A stretch of 24,440 nt of DNA from Nitrososphaerota archaeon (GTDB lineage: Archaea; Thermoproteota; Nitrososphaeria; Nitrososphaerales; Nitrosopumilaceae): NCBI GenBank assembly GCA_016871975.1, contig VHBM01000012.1, positions 1 through 24,440 on the forward strand. Reading direction: 5' to 3'. A model generated the notes under the pieces. The model worked only from the letters and a program-made list of their open reading frames with translations. It was not told the DNA's origin and did no database searches. Shown piece by piece: positions 13,552-21,050 of the stretch. The position numbers and the translations under genes were made by a program. Each line of letters opens with the position of its first letter. Position 1 is the first letter of the stretch.

Positions 13552-14655
13552 ATGAGTAATTGGGACCTTATGATGCCAGGAATGGGTCTTACTGCCATAG
13601 GAATAGCAGGAGTTACTCTATCGTATGCTGGAATTGCACATACGTTTATTGATGGAATGCATGCGCTTACCGGACTTACATTGATACTTGGCTTGATTTT
13701 CTTTTCTGCTGGCGTATTAGAAGGTGGAATTTCAACAAGTAACAGAGCAAAAGCAACTACATTAGTAGTGTTATCAATTGCATTGGCATTTGGCACATTT
13801 GCATTTACACTTAGTTCTGTTTCATCAATTCCAGTTTTTGCAGGAGTGTTGTTGATCATTGTAATACCTGCAGTAGTTATTGCTTATGTTGCAATGAAGA
13901 TTCCAGAGTATGCAAAGCCAGTTGCTGGAATTTTTATTTTAGCCTCAGGGGCAGGAATTGCAGCATATGTTGGATTTGGCCTTGTAGGTCCTGACACTTA
14001 TCTCATTAGCGAGCAACCAGTTGAAGAGATCACAGAGCAGATAGAAGAGGTCATCTCTACTGCACCTGTGTTTAAAATTTCCATTTTAGCAGGATCATCA
14101 GTGCAAGGAGCCCCAGACTATGAACCTGATTTGGCTCATGTTACAAAAGGCCACATTATAGAATGGGCAAATGATGATAATGCTATTCACACTGCAACCA
14201 GTTCAGTTGACTTTGGTGAAACATTTGATTCCAGTATGATAAATCCTGGAGAAACATTCCAGCTTGATACTTCAGGTCTTGAGCTTGGTGAATACCAATA
14301 CATGTGTATAGTACACCCATGGATGACTGCGTCATTTGTATTAGAAGAAGTAAAAGAGCCAGTCAAAGTCGATGTTTCAATCCCGCAAGGAGCAAGCGTT
14401 GTACAAGTAGATCAGCTCTACTATGATCCAACTGACATTAGTGTATCTGTAGGCACTACTGTTGTCTGGACAAACAATGACAATGCAGTTCACACTGCAA
14501 CTAGTGGAAGTCTTGAGCAAGGAATTTCTGACGAATTTGACTCTGATCTGATTCCACCAGGCGGAACTTTTGAGCATACATTCAATACTGCTGGCAGTAG
14601 CGATTATTTCTGTCTGTTACATCCATGGATGATAGGAACCGTTACTGTAGAATAA
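13552..14655 (+). CDS. Membrane protein with two C-terminal blue-copper (plastocyanin-like) domains
   Basis: 367 residues. Five hydrophobic helices occupy about residues 8-30, 36-58, 68-88, 94-116 and 122-145. They lead into two plastocyanin-like domains. Each has a complete type-1 copper site: His213, Cys252, His255, Met258 in the first, and His314, Cys354, His357, Met360 in the second, both within similar AIHTATS/AVHTATS and C-x2-HPWM motifs. A Glu-rich linker (155-170) joins membrane and soluble parts. The copper domains should face outside and carry single electrons, the role usually played by cytochrome c elsewhere. The near-identical motifs suggest internal duplication. Confidence 0.92.
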   Translation: MSNWDLMMPGMGLTAIGIAGVTLSYAGIAHTFIDGMHALTGLTLILGLIFFSAGVLEGGISTSNRAKATTLVVLSIALAFGTFAFTLSSVSSIPVFAGVLLIIVIPAVVIAYVAMKIPEYAKPVAGIFILASGAGIAAYVGFGLVGPDTYLISEQPVEEITEQIEEVISTAPVFKISILAGSSVQGAPDYEPDLAHVTKGHIIEWANDDNAIHTATSSVDFGETFDSSMINPGETFQLDTSGLELGEYQYMCIVHPWMTASFVLEEVKEPVKVDVSIPQGASVVQVDQLYYDPTDISVSVGTTVVWTNNDNAVHTATSGSLEQGISDEFDSDLIPPGGTFEHTFNTAGSSDYFCLLHPWMIGTVTVE

Positions 14656-14657
14656 AG

Positions 14658-15059
14658 TTGCAAAATGCAATAAATCTATCAACATCACAAATACAGATTC
14701 TATCTAGTCACGCAAAAAAGCAAAAGCCAAACGAGTCTTGCGCACTATTACTTGGCCATATACAAGACGACAAAGCAGTTGTTAAAGATGTGATTTTGAC
14801 AGACAATGTAGAAAAATCGCCTGTTAATTTTACAATTTCACCAGAACAGACTCTTCAAGGATACCAAAGAGCTCAAAAAAACAATATGGAAATAGTTGGA
14901 ATATTTCATTCGCATCCTGATTCTGAGGCATGTCCATCCTCTACTGACCAAAAATACATGGAGACAAATCCATACGTGTGGGTAATTTTCTCAGGTCTAA
15001 CAAACGAGTTTAAGGCATTTGTACTTGAATCAAAGATTGTTGAAATTCCAATAGTCTAG
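14658..15059 (+). CDS. JAMM/MPN-domain metalloprotease-like protein
   Basis: 133 residues from TTG 14658, two bases after the cupredoxin stop. An ATG at 14625 would overlap that gene by 31 bases and only adds residues that read through its last codons in another frame. The JAMM zinc site is complete: Glu26 in NESCALLLG, His84 and His86 in FHSHPDSEACPSSTD, and Asp97 at the x10 spacing. These enzymes cleave isopeptide bonds of ubiquitin-like modifiers (SAMP in archaea) or process Cys-carrying small proteins. It is a single domain without fusion. It shares a CTAG stop overlap with the opposite-strand gene. Confidence 0.88.
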   Translation: MQNAINLSTSQIQILSSHAKKQKPNESCALLLGHIQDDKAVVKDVILTDNVEKSPVNFTISPEQTLQGYQRAQKNNMEIVGIFHSHPDSEACPSSTDQKYMETNPYVWVIFSGLTNEFKAFVLESKIVEIPIV

Positions 15060-15448
15060 TTGTGTTTCTTAAAAGATACAATTGTGCCATCTTTTATTTT
15101 TGATAAAATTGATTTGTCCGGAGTTACAATTTTTCCAATTACATTTACAGGAGAATATGGTTTTATTTCCCCTTTTTTACCGATTGGCGTAGGACCATAA
15201 AACAGACATATTGCCTTTCCAGTTGGCCAATATGCCACATCATTTAATTCCACAACAGGTTTTGCGTTTTCTTCTGTCATCGTGATAGGAGTTTCATCGG
15301 TATAGATCTCCTCTCCCCACAGATTGATTCCAACAGAGAACGGTAACGAATCTAAAAGGGATTTTACGGTTTTTGGCGATGTTTTGTCATCTAGTTCTAG
15401 TATTATGTTCTCTAGTTTTGGAATTTCCAGTATGATTTTATTTTTCAC
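15056..15448 (-). CDS. Cyclophilin-like fold protein (TM1367/DUF369 type)
   Basis: 130 residues from GTG 15448. INLWGEEIYTDETPI, VVELNDVAYWPTGKAICLFYGPTPIG and PYSPVNVIGKIV match the TM1367-like cyclophilin-fold family found widely in archaea, which has no demonstrated prolyl isomerase activity. The predicted fold is an eight-strand beta barrel; the GINLWGEEIY strand is the best landmark. No signal peptide is seen. It is divergent from the DUF2024 gene, with which it seems to share one TATA element. Function unknown. Confidence 0.85.
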   Translation of the reverse strand: MKNKIILEIPKLENIILELDDKTSPKTVKSLLDSLPFSVGINLWGEEIYTDETPITMTEENAKPVVELNDVAYWPTGKAICLFYGPTPIGKKGEIKPYSPVNVIGKIVTPDKSILSKIKDGTIVSFKKHN

Positions 15449-15465
15449 GGTCTGCCTAGTTATTT

Positions 15466-15477
15466 GAATTAAATATC
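15466..15477. promoter_or_regulatory. Shared bidirectional TATA element
   Basis: GAATTAAATATC lies midway between the divergent starts at 15448 (minus) and 15498 (plus). Its centre is 23 and 27 bases from them. Read either way it is a good TATA-like box, and no other A/T-rich candidate exists in the 49-base gap, so one element may serve both genes. Confidence 0.4.
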
Positions 15478-15497
15478 CCTTGCTTTCAATATTTGAT

Positions 15498-15755
15498 ATG
15501 GAAATACACGTTTACGATACGTATGTAGAGGCAAAGGATGGCCATACAATGCACTTTGATGTCATTACAGATGTCAAAGATCATGACAAGGCAATCGAGT
15601 ATGCAAAAAAGTGGCTAAATACAATTGGAGAAGGAATCGCACAAGTAACAACTGAGGAATGCCAGTTTTGTCATTCACAAGGAGCTCCTGAGCCAATTGC
15701 AGAGGCAATCAAGAAAAATGGTTTTTTCATCCAAAAGATGGAAGGCTGCCCATAA
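15498..15755 (+). CDS. DUF2024 family protein, 85 aa
   Basis: From ATG 15498 the protein reads MEIHVYDTYVEAKDGHTMHFDVITD..., the hallmark N-terminus of DUF2024. It continues with a helix (KAIEYAKKWL), an ECQFCHSQ motif (Cys55, Cys58, His59) and a terminal QKMEGCP (Cys84), all family features. An upstream TTG frame extension (from 15480) is not conserved and crosses the TATA spacing. The family has known structures but no assigned function; the Cys/His set suggests metal or redox chemistry. It is best known to me from bacteria, so its presence here may reflect transfer. Confidence 0.9.
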   Translation: MEIHVYDTYVEAKDGHTMHFDVITDVKDHDKAIEYAKKWLNTIGEGIAQVTTEECQFCHSQGAPEPIAEAIKKNGFFIQKMEGCP

Positions 15756-15760
15756 CCTTA

Positions 15761-15784
15761 TTTGTAAAAATACAAACTTTTTTT
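15761..15784 (+). terminator. Hairpin plus T-run terminator after the DUF2024 gene
   Basis: A perfect inverted repeat, TTTGTA-AAAA-TACAAA (15761-15776), is followed by a C and seven T (15778-15784) and by more T-rich sequence to about 15795. It begins five bases past the DUF2024 stop and precedes the next gene by some 30 bases. Archaeal termination relies on the T-run; the hairpin is an extra. Confidence 0.55.
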
Positions 15785-15808
15785 ATTCTTTTTTAATCAT
15801 TATACTTG

Positions 15809-16000
15809 ATGAGTGCACCATCCTATGCAAAGTTAACAGTTGAAGGAGCCAAGAAAACAAGGTGGATTTGTGGCTGTTTTGTGACAGTAGATGATTTTTT
15901 CAAGTTCTGCTCTGAGCACAATGACGCATTAAAGCGAGCAATAGAGTCTCAGATAGATGAGCTTGATATGACTATAGTTATAGACGATAAAAAATCATAG
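15809..16000 (+). CDS. Small Cys-containing hypothetical protein, 63 aa
   Basis: 63 residues from ATG 15809 (MSAPSYAKLTVEGAKKTRW). It has a CxC at 21-23 (ICGCFV) and C-x2-H at 34-37 (FCSEH), separated by ten residues, which could hold one zinc ion. The rest is helical (HNDALKRAIESQI) with an acidic end. A TTG one codon earlier is possible. It follows the DUF2024 gene by 54 bases on the same strand but has a terminator between. The last six bases overlap the end of hppA. No family recognised. Confidence 0.65.
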   Translation: MSAPSYAKLTVEGAKKTRWICGCFVTVDDFFKFCSEHNDALKRAIESQIDELDMTIVIDDKKS

Positions 16001-18028
16001 TACAAGAATAGCAACAAAGGCAGAAACAAACACTATGGCAACGGTATTAAGTAATTTTATTACCGTATTCAAGGCAGGGCCTGCTGTATCCTTGTAAGGA
16101 TCGCCAATTACATCCCCAACTACTGCTACTTTGTGTTCCTCTGTTCCTTTTGCACCCTTCATTTCGATTAGCTTTTTTGCATTATCCCATGCGCCACCAG
16201 TATTAGCAAGATGATATGCCAAAAATATTCCAGTAACTACGGCGCCAACTAAAAGACCAGCTACTGCTGTAGGACCAAGTATTATTCCAAGAACTATTGG
16301 TGCTGCAATGGCTATGCTTGCTGATTTCCATAATTCCTTAAGTGAGGCAACTGTTGCAATATCTACACATCTTGCATAATCTGGTTTTGATTTGCCTGAA
16401 AGTATTTCAGGATCGTTTTTGAACTGTCTTCTGACCTCATCGACCATTTTTGATGCAGCCCTTGAAACGCCATTTATCAGCTGACCAGTTATGATAAATG
16501 GAATTAGCCCACCTACCAATAAGCCAATTATTACAGTAGGATTTGTAAGGCTATAATCAAATACTTGATGAAATACTTCGCTTGCCTCATACTGGAAGGC
16601 CTGTATCATAGCTAATGCTGCAAGACCCGCACTGGCAATGGCAAAACCTTTTGTAATTGCCTTTGTAGTGTTGCCAACTGCATCAATCTCGTCAGTTACT
16701 TTACGATTTTCATCACCCATACCAGTCATCTCTACTATGCCGCCGGCATTATCTGAAATTGGCCCAAACGCATCAATGCTTAGTACAATTCCTGCAAGGC
16801 TCAACATTGCCATTGCAGTCAATGATGTGCCAAATATTCCATAAAGTAGTGCTTGTGATGGGTCTGGTGCAGCTGATGATGATACTGCAAATGAAATTGC
16901 TATTGCTACAACAAGTGCAATCATAAACGGGCCGGTTGATTGCATTCCTTTTATTATTCCCATCAAAGTTAGAGAGGCATAGCCCCACTTTGCTGAATCA
17001 GCAATTTCTTTTACAGGCTTGTATTTGTAATTTGTATAAGTATCTGTAATTTTTTGAATTACTGGAACTAGTATTACGCCAACAATGGTTGAACCAAATA
17101 ATGCATAGGCAATAGGAGTATTTCCTAAGAAAAGATATGTGAATACAAAGTTTAATCCAATAGCAATTGCCGCAGTAACATAAAATGCAGTGTTAAGTGG
17201 CTTCATTACATCTGATGTTTTTCTCGAACCTACAGTTGCAGTGCCAATTATAGAGGCAATCATGCCAGATGCGCCAACAAGTATTGGATAAAGGACATTT
17301 TCTGGAGCACCGATAAGTGCTGCAATTAGAATTGATGCAAGCATTGTAACAATATATGATTCATAGACATCAGAGCCCATCCCTGCAGCATCACCAACAT
17401 TGTCGCCAACATTATCAGCTATTGTGGCAGGATTTCTAGGATCGTCTTCAGGTATGTTAGCTTCAACTTTGCCAACCAAATCTGCACCCATATCAGCTGC
17501 CTTTGTGAATATACCTCCACCAATCCTAATGAAAAGCGCAATCAAACTTGCGCCAATTCCTACTCCAGCAATTGTTATTGGATCAGGAAATGCAAAATAA
17601 AGTAGTGTTATTGCAAGAAGAGCCATTGCAGGAACTGCAAGGCCTACAGTTGCACCACCCCTAAATGCTAGTGCAAATGTTTTTCCCAATCCATTTCCTG
17701 TTGATTGGGCAGCCCTTACTGCTGCTTTTACTGTGATTTTTAATGAAATAATACCTGCAATGGCAGACAACGCTGCACCAACTGCAAAAGCAATTCCATT
17801 TGAAAGTCCGATAAAGTAACCGATAATTACAGAAAGACCAATTGCTATTGGAATAATTATCCTCATTTCTCGTCTAAGAAACGCAGATGCGCCAACTCTT
17901 ACCGCGTTTGAGATTTCCATCATCTCTTTTGTTCCTGGATTTTGTTTTGAAACCCATGCGGCAAAAAAGGCTGCAACGATAAAAGATGCAATGGCAGCCC
18001 CTATAGGTAGAAGCTCTTGTATTTCCAT
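15995..18028 (-). CDS. hppA: Membrane-bound proton-pumping pyrophosphatase, K+-independent type
   Basis: 677 residues and about 16 helices, the usual size. It hydrolyses cytoplasmic pyrophosphate and exports protons. The catalytic acidic loop DNVGDNVGDAAGMGSDVYES is near residue 210, and GNPTYIPEDDPRNPATIAD-like upstream loop residues (PEDDPRNPATIAD) precede it. DNAGGIVEM and the late DPYKDTAGPALN motif are also present. The GNTTKA motif carries Lys456 where K+-dependent enzymes have Ala, indicating the K+-independent, H+-pumping class. ATG 18028 has a strong TATA element. The 3' end overlaps the small gene on the other strand by six bases. Confidence 0.97.
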   Translation of the reverse strand: MEIQELLPIGAAIASFIVAAFFAAWVSKQNPGTKEMMEISNAVRVGASAFLRREMRIIIPIAIGLSVIIGYFIGLSNGIAFAVGAALSAIAGIISLKITVKAAVRAAQSTGNGLGKTFALAFRGGATVGLAVPAMALLAITLLYFAFPDPITIAGVGIGASLIALFIRIGGGIFTKAADMGADLVGKVEANIPEDDPRNPATIADNVGDNVGDAAGMGSDVYESYIVTMLASILIAALIGAPENVLYPILVGASGMIASIIGTATVGSRKTSDVMKPLNTAFYVTAAIAIGLNFVFTYLFLGNTPIAYALFGSTIVGVILVPVIQKITDTYTNYKYKPVKEIADSAKWGYASLTLMGIIKGMQSTGPFMIALVVAIAISFAVSSSAAPDPSQALLYGIFGTSLTAMAMLSLAGIVLSIDAFGPISDNAGGIVEMTGMGDENRKVTDEIDAVGNTTKAITKGFAIASAGLAALAMIQAFQYEASEVFHQVFDYSLTNPTVIIGLLVGGLIPFIITGQLINGVSRAASKMVDEVRRQFKNDPEILSGKSKPDYARCVDIATVASLKELWKSASIAIAAPIVLGIILGPTAVAGLLVGAVVTGIFLAYHLANTGGAWDNAKKLIEMKGAKGTEEHKVAVVGDVIGDPYKDTAGPALNTVIKLLNTVAIVFVSAFVAILVL

Positions 18029-18054
18029 TTTATACTAGCACGCCTATTCGCGGG

Positions 18055-18063
18055 AAATATAAA
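18055..18063 (-). promoter_or_regulatory. TATA box of hppA
   Basis: TTTATATTT on the minus strand is centred 31 bases upstream of the ATG and flanked by G/C-rich CCCGCG towards the gene. It is the cleanest TATA box in the window, fitting strong expression of hppA. Confidence 0.6.
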
Positions 18064-18080
18064 TCATTGAGAGAAAATTA

Positions 18081-18452
18081 TCAAAGTTTTTGTTTTCGTT
18101 TTTGATATTGCGAAAAGGTTTTGCCATGGAGTCCTTTTCTTACCAGCTTGTTGAATCTTTTTCCATGACTAAGATATGGAAACCTCATGTGGATCAGCTC
18201 ATGTACAATTGTGTTTTCCAATGTTTTTTCGTCAGGAATTTTTCTTACATTTATGAATACAAGATTGTGTTGTAGATACGACACGCCATAATACTTGTGT
18301 GCAGATGTTCTTCTACCAGCAGTAATTTCTTTTGGCATTTCCAAGACTTCTCTTGTTGTAAGAAGAACTTTGGGTTCGGAAATTGAGAATCTGTTTGAAT
18401 AAATTCCGACTTTTTCTAAAATTTCTAGTCTAAGATCAGGGTCAAGATTCAT
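18081..18452 (-). CDS. SprT/YgjP-like zinc metallopeptidase (zincin)
   Basis: 123 residues from ATG 18452. It has the HELIH active site (His84, Glu85, His88) followed by RFPYLSHGKRF, where His96 is the likely third zinc ligand, as in SprT and YgjP proteins. The basic tail (KTFSQYQKRKQKL) could bind nucleic acid. Eukaryotic SprT relatives (Spartan) cut DNA-protein crosslinks, but small archaeal members are uncharacterised, so a repair role is only a possibility. It lies downstream of dephospho-CoA kinase with a 146-base gap and has its own A/T-rich upstream region. Confidence 0.85.
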   Translation of the reverse strand: MNLDPDLRLEILEKVGIYSNRFSISEPKVLLTTREVLEMPKEITAGRRTSAHKYYGVSYLQHNLVFINVRKIPDEKTLENTIVHELIHMRFPYLSHGKRFNKLVRKGLHGKTFSQYQKRKQKL

Positions 18453-18537
18453 TGTTTTTTGTGCTAAAAATCTAGTTTATGTTCAAGTGTCAATTCTTGT
18501 CTTGAGTTTTGTTTATTTTGATTCTTTCAAATTTAAG

Positions 18538-18597
18538 AGGGTCAGAGTTTTTAGTAGTGTAATCATTTATCATACAGCCACCGTCTCATCATACCCC
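18538..18597 (-). ncRNA. Candidate C/D-box sRNA (weak)
   Basis: On the minus strand, GGGG-T precedes a perfect box C (ATGATGA, 18592-18586). A perfect box D (CTGA, 18545-18542) comes 40 bases later and is followed by CCCT, which can pair with the GGGG to close the terminal stem. Internal D'/C' boxes are imperfect (CTGT at 18577-18574, then TGATAA and TGATTA). The total length of about 60 bases fits archaeal methylation guides, but the first guide would be only about 8 bases, shorter than normal. It sits in the gap between dephospho-CoA kinase and the zincin. Chance occurrence in AT-rich DNA cannot be excluded. Confidence 0.27.
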
Positions 18598-18598
18598 A

Positions 18599-19096
18599 TC
18601 ATATCATTGAATCAAGTATCTTTTGTGCTTTATTTCTAATTTCTGTATCAATTTTTACTATAACTAGTCCTTCATTTGGCTGTCCATACATTACTACAGA
18701 ATTAACAGGTGCAAAAATACATGCTGGGATTACAAGCAGATCCTCCTCACCATCAACAGAAATTCTAACTGGCGGTTTTGATTCAAAACCATTTTTTATT
18801 GTGGTAATACTTTCTTTAGTTATTTGGCCAGCAGGATTTTTACAAGATAATGCGGTGATTATGCCTTTAATGGAGATTGATTTTCTTTCCTTTCTTTTTT
18901 CTTGACTGTCTACTATCTGAAGTGATGGAGTTATGCCTAAATTTATCATGTTTTCTGTTGTCGCGTCACCAACTGTAATGAGAAATGTTTTTTCAGAAAG
19001 ATGTTTTTGAATATTGTTTTTATTTACTTCCTTATTTGGTAATAAAATTCCAAGTGGAGTTTTTAGTTGCTCACGAAGGCTTTCTGGTAGTCGCAC
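18599..19096 (-). CDS. GTP-dependent dephospho-CoA kinase (DUF359)
   Basis: 165 residues from GTG 19096. This archaeal-specific enzyme carries out the last step of coenzyme A synthesis with GTP. The family motifs are VGDATTENM (residues 42-50, with Asp44), SLQIVDSQEKR (58-68), NPAGQIT (87-93), VDGEEDLLVIP (114-124, with Asp115, Glu117 and Asp119) and MYGQPNEGLVIV (136-147). It starts seven bases after the stop of the Mrp gene and is clearly in operon with it. Confidence 0.93.
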   Translation of the reverse strand: MRLPESLREQLKTPLGILLPNKEVNKNNIQKHLSEKTFLITVGDATTENMINLGITPSLQIVDSQEKRKERKSISIKGIITALSCKNPAGQITKESITTIKNGFESKPPVRISVDGEEDLLVIPACIFAPVNSVVMYGQPNEGLVIVKIDTEIRNKAQKILDSMI

Positions 19097-19103
19097 AACA
19101 GTT

Positions 19104-20201
19104 CTAGCTTGTTGGAGTAGGCTCTACAGCCTCTGCTTGCATTTCTTCTCTGAGCTTTGCAGCAAGTATACTACATTGTGCGGCTATATTTTTTGCAGAC
19201 TTTCTAAAAGATTCAGCGCTTGGCGAACTTGGATTTGTTAACATGATTGGTTTTCCCTTGTCAGAGCCTTCCATTATTCCGGAATTTAGTGGGATTTCAC
19301 CAAGAAATGGTATGTTATGTTTTTCACTAATTTTTTTTGCTCCACCCTCACCAAAGACGTAATGTTTTTCATTACAGTTTGGACAGATAAAATAACTCAT
19401 ATTTTCAACTACGCCGATTAATGGAATGTTTAGTTTGTTAAACATGCCAATTGCCTTTACTGCAACATTGCTTGCAACCTCTTGAGGAGTTGTTACAACA
19501 AGTATTCCAGTAATTGGTATGGTTTGTGCAAGTGTCAGTGGGATATCTCCAGTTCCTGGTGGAAGATCTACAATAAGATAATCAAGATTACTCCAGTTTG
19601 TATCTACTAAAAATTGTTTTAAAATTCCAGAAATTATTGGACCTCGATAAATTGCTGCTTGATGTTCTTGATCTGCAAAAAATCCAAACGAGACAACTTT
19701 GAGTCCATTTGATTCTGCTGGCTGCAGTTTATTGTCCTCAAATTCCATGTTTGCTTTTTGTATTCCAAGCATTAATGGAATACTGGGACCATAGATATCT
19801 GCATCAAGCAGTCCCACTTTGGCGCCAGACTGCGATAGTGTGAGTGCCAGGTTTAATGCAACAGTTGATTTTCCAACACCGCCTTTTCCACTTGCAACAC
19901 CAATGATGTTTTTTACTGTAGCTAGCGCAGTGTCAACATCTAGTGAACGGCCTTCCATTACTTTGGCTGTGACAATCATGTCAAAGTTTTTGATTCCTTG
20001 AATCTGGCTTACTGCCTTTCTTACATCATCTTCGATTTCTGCGTTGAATGGACAAGCGGGGGTGGTTAGCTCTAGCGTGAATTTTAGATTACCATCGTTG
20101 AGTTCCAAGTCTTTGATCATTCCCATTGACACAATATCTTTTTTCAAGTCAGGGTCAATTACCGTGCTTAATTTTTCAAGAACTTGATCAACGCCGACCA
20201 T
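19104..20201 (-). CDS. Mrp/NBP35-type Fe-S carrier ATPase with N-terminal DUF59 domain
   Basis: 365 residues from ATG 20201 (a TTG two codons earlier is possible). Residues 1-80 are a DUF59/MIP18-like domain (VIDPDLKKDIVSMGMIKDL, TTPACPFN). The P-loop GKGGVGKST is at 105-113, with a DADIYGPS switch segment and LPPGTGDIPLTLAQ after it. A CPNC motif near residue 268 supplies the bridging Cys for a [4Fe-4S] cluster held between two subunits. These proteins deliver Fe-S clusters to apo-enzymes, for example NadA encoded nearby. Dephospho-CoA kinase follows in the operon. Confidence 0.95.
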   Translation of the reverse strand: MVGVDQVLEKLSTVIDPDLKKDIVSMGMIKDLELNDGNLKFTLELTTPACPFNAEIEDDVRKAVSQIQGIKNFDMIVTAKVMEGRSLDVDTALATVKNIIGVASGKGGVGKSTVALNLALTLSQSGAKVGLLDADIYGPSIPLMLGIQKANMEFEDNKLQPAESNGLKVVSFGFFADQEHQAAIYRGPIISGILKQFLVDTNWSNLDYLIVDLPPGTGDIPLTLAQTIPITGILVVTTPQEVASNVAVKAIGMFNKLNIPLIGVVENMSYFICPNCNEKHYVFGEGGAKKISEKHNIPFLGEIPLNSGIMEGSDKGKPIMLTNPSSPSAESFRKSAKNIAAQCSILAAKLREEMQAEAVEPTPTS

Positions 20202-20220
20202 ATTCAAAAAATTCCGTTTA

Positions 20221-20231
20221 CATTATTTAAA
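20221..20231 (-). promoter_or_regulatory. TATA-like element of the Mrp operon
   Basis: TTTAAATAATG on the minus strand is centred 25 bases upstream of the ATG at 20201, supporting that start. The 150 bases from here to the rpo7 promoter show no gene or structure I can support. Confidence 0.45.
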
Positions 20232-20386
20232 GATAGGTCACTTGGAAAATTATTGAATCTCAATTATTTTGTAGTTAGGGATTCCTAATCAGCAAGCAAT
20301 TTTGAGAATTTCAAATAATGCAAAATTTGTTTTGGTTAGTTTAATCAAGAAAAGATTCAGAAAAATTATTGAAAATTACCCAAAGA

Positions 20387-20396
20387 TTCATAAATT
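20387..20396 (+). promoter_or_regulatory. TATA-like element of rpo7-spt4
   Basis: TTCATAAATT is centred 28 bases before the TTG at 20420, which supports that start codon. Confidence 0.45.
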
Positions 20397-20419
20397 GAGG
20401 TTCAGCAACCAACGCACAG

Positions 20420-21049
20420 TTGTTCTCAATATCTACACTAGTTGATGTAATCAGAATTCCGCCTAGTCTTTTTGGAACTGTTCTCAAAAAGGCGGCAGTC
20501 AACATTTTGAAGGAAAAATACGAAAGCATGATCAATGCAGACTTGGGATACATCATCATGATTTTAGATGCAAAGGTAGAGCCAATGGGAAAGATGGTGC
20601 CAGGCGATGGTGGAACTTTTCACAAAGTAGAGTTTGAGGCACTGACATACTATCCAAAGCTTCAAGAGATTGTACATGGAGAAATTGTAGACATTACAGA
20701 CTTTGGTGCATTTGTAAGAATTGGACCAACCGATGCTTTACTGCACCTCTCACAAATTATGGATGATTATCTAAAAAGCGATGTAAAATCTGGAATAATT
20801 CTTGCAAATCAAAGCGGTCGTACACTAAGAGTTAGTTCCACTTTGCGTTCAAGAATAACAGCTGTTTCTTTAGGAAAGGCAGCATCGATGGGAAAAATAG
20901 GAATTACTTGCAGGCAGCCATTCTTGGGTGCAGATGAATGGATTGCAGAAGAAATCAAAAAAACTTCAGGTTCTGAGGGAAAAACAGAAGAAAAACCAAA
21001 AGAAAAAGAATCTGGAAAAAAGAAAACAGTAGCAGTCAAGGGGAAGTAA
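20420..21049 (+). CDS. rpo7: DNA-directed RNA polymerase subunit Rpo7 (RpoE')
   Basis: 209 residues from TTG 20420 (MFSISTLVDVIRIPPSLFG, the standard beginning). It forms the stalk of RNA polymerase with Rpo4. The N-terminal domain is at 1-80 (EKYESMINADLGYIIMILD, PGDGGTFHKVEFEALTYYP). The S1/OB RNA-binding domain is at 81-165 (GEIVDITDFGAFVRIGPTDALLHLSQIMDD). A Lys/Glu-rich disordered tail of about 30 residues, absent from shorter Rpo7 proteins, may hold RNA or DNA. The spt4 gene starts one base after its stop. Confidence 0.97.
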   Translation: MFSISTLVDVIRIPPSLFGTVLKKAAVNILKEKYESMINADLGYIIMILDAKVEPMGKMVPGDGGTFHKVEFEALTYYPKLQEIVHGEIVDITDFGAFVRIGPTDALLHLSQIMDDYLKSDVKSGIILANQSGRTLRVSSTLRSRITAVSLGKAASMGKIGITCRQPFLGADEWIAEEIKKTSGSEGKTEEKPKEKESGKKKTVAVKGK

Positions 21050-21050
21050 G

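Noticed and set aside
13548..13859. 103-residue frame opposite the cupredoxin gene
   Set aside because: It has low-complexity Asn/Pro/Ile composition reflecting the complementary strand of a membrane region; no independent support.
14625..14657. ATG 14625 as the start of the JAMM protein
   Set aside because: The first 11 residues only re-read the last codons of the cupredoxin gene, and the TTG at 14658 avoids a 31-base overlap.
17400..17600. Open frames opposite hppA (16638-16844, 17400-17600)
   Set aside because: They mirror the repetitive Gly/Ala-rich codons of hppA and have no domain or promoter.
18486..18510. TCAAG...CTTGA inverted repeat in the dephospho-CoA kinase/zincin gap
   Set aside because: The five-base arms with a 13-base loop are weak and expected by chance in AT-rich DNA.
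20202..20419. Possible tRNA or other RNA gene in the longest intergenic gap
   Set aside because: No cloverleaf arms, G/C-rich stems or T-loop motif. Only the Mrp and rpo7 promoter elements are visible.
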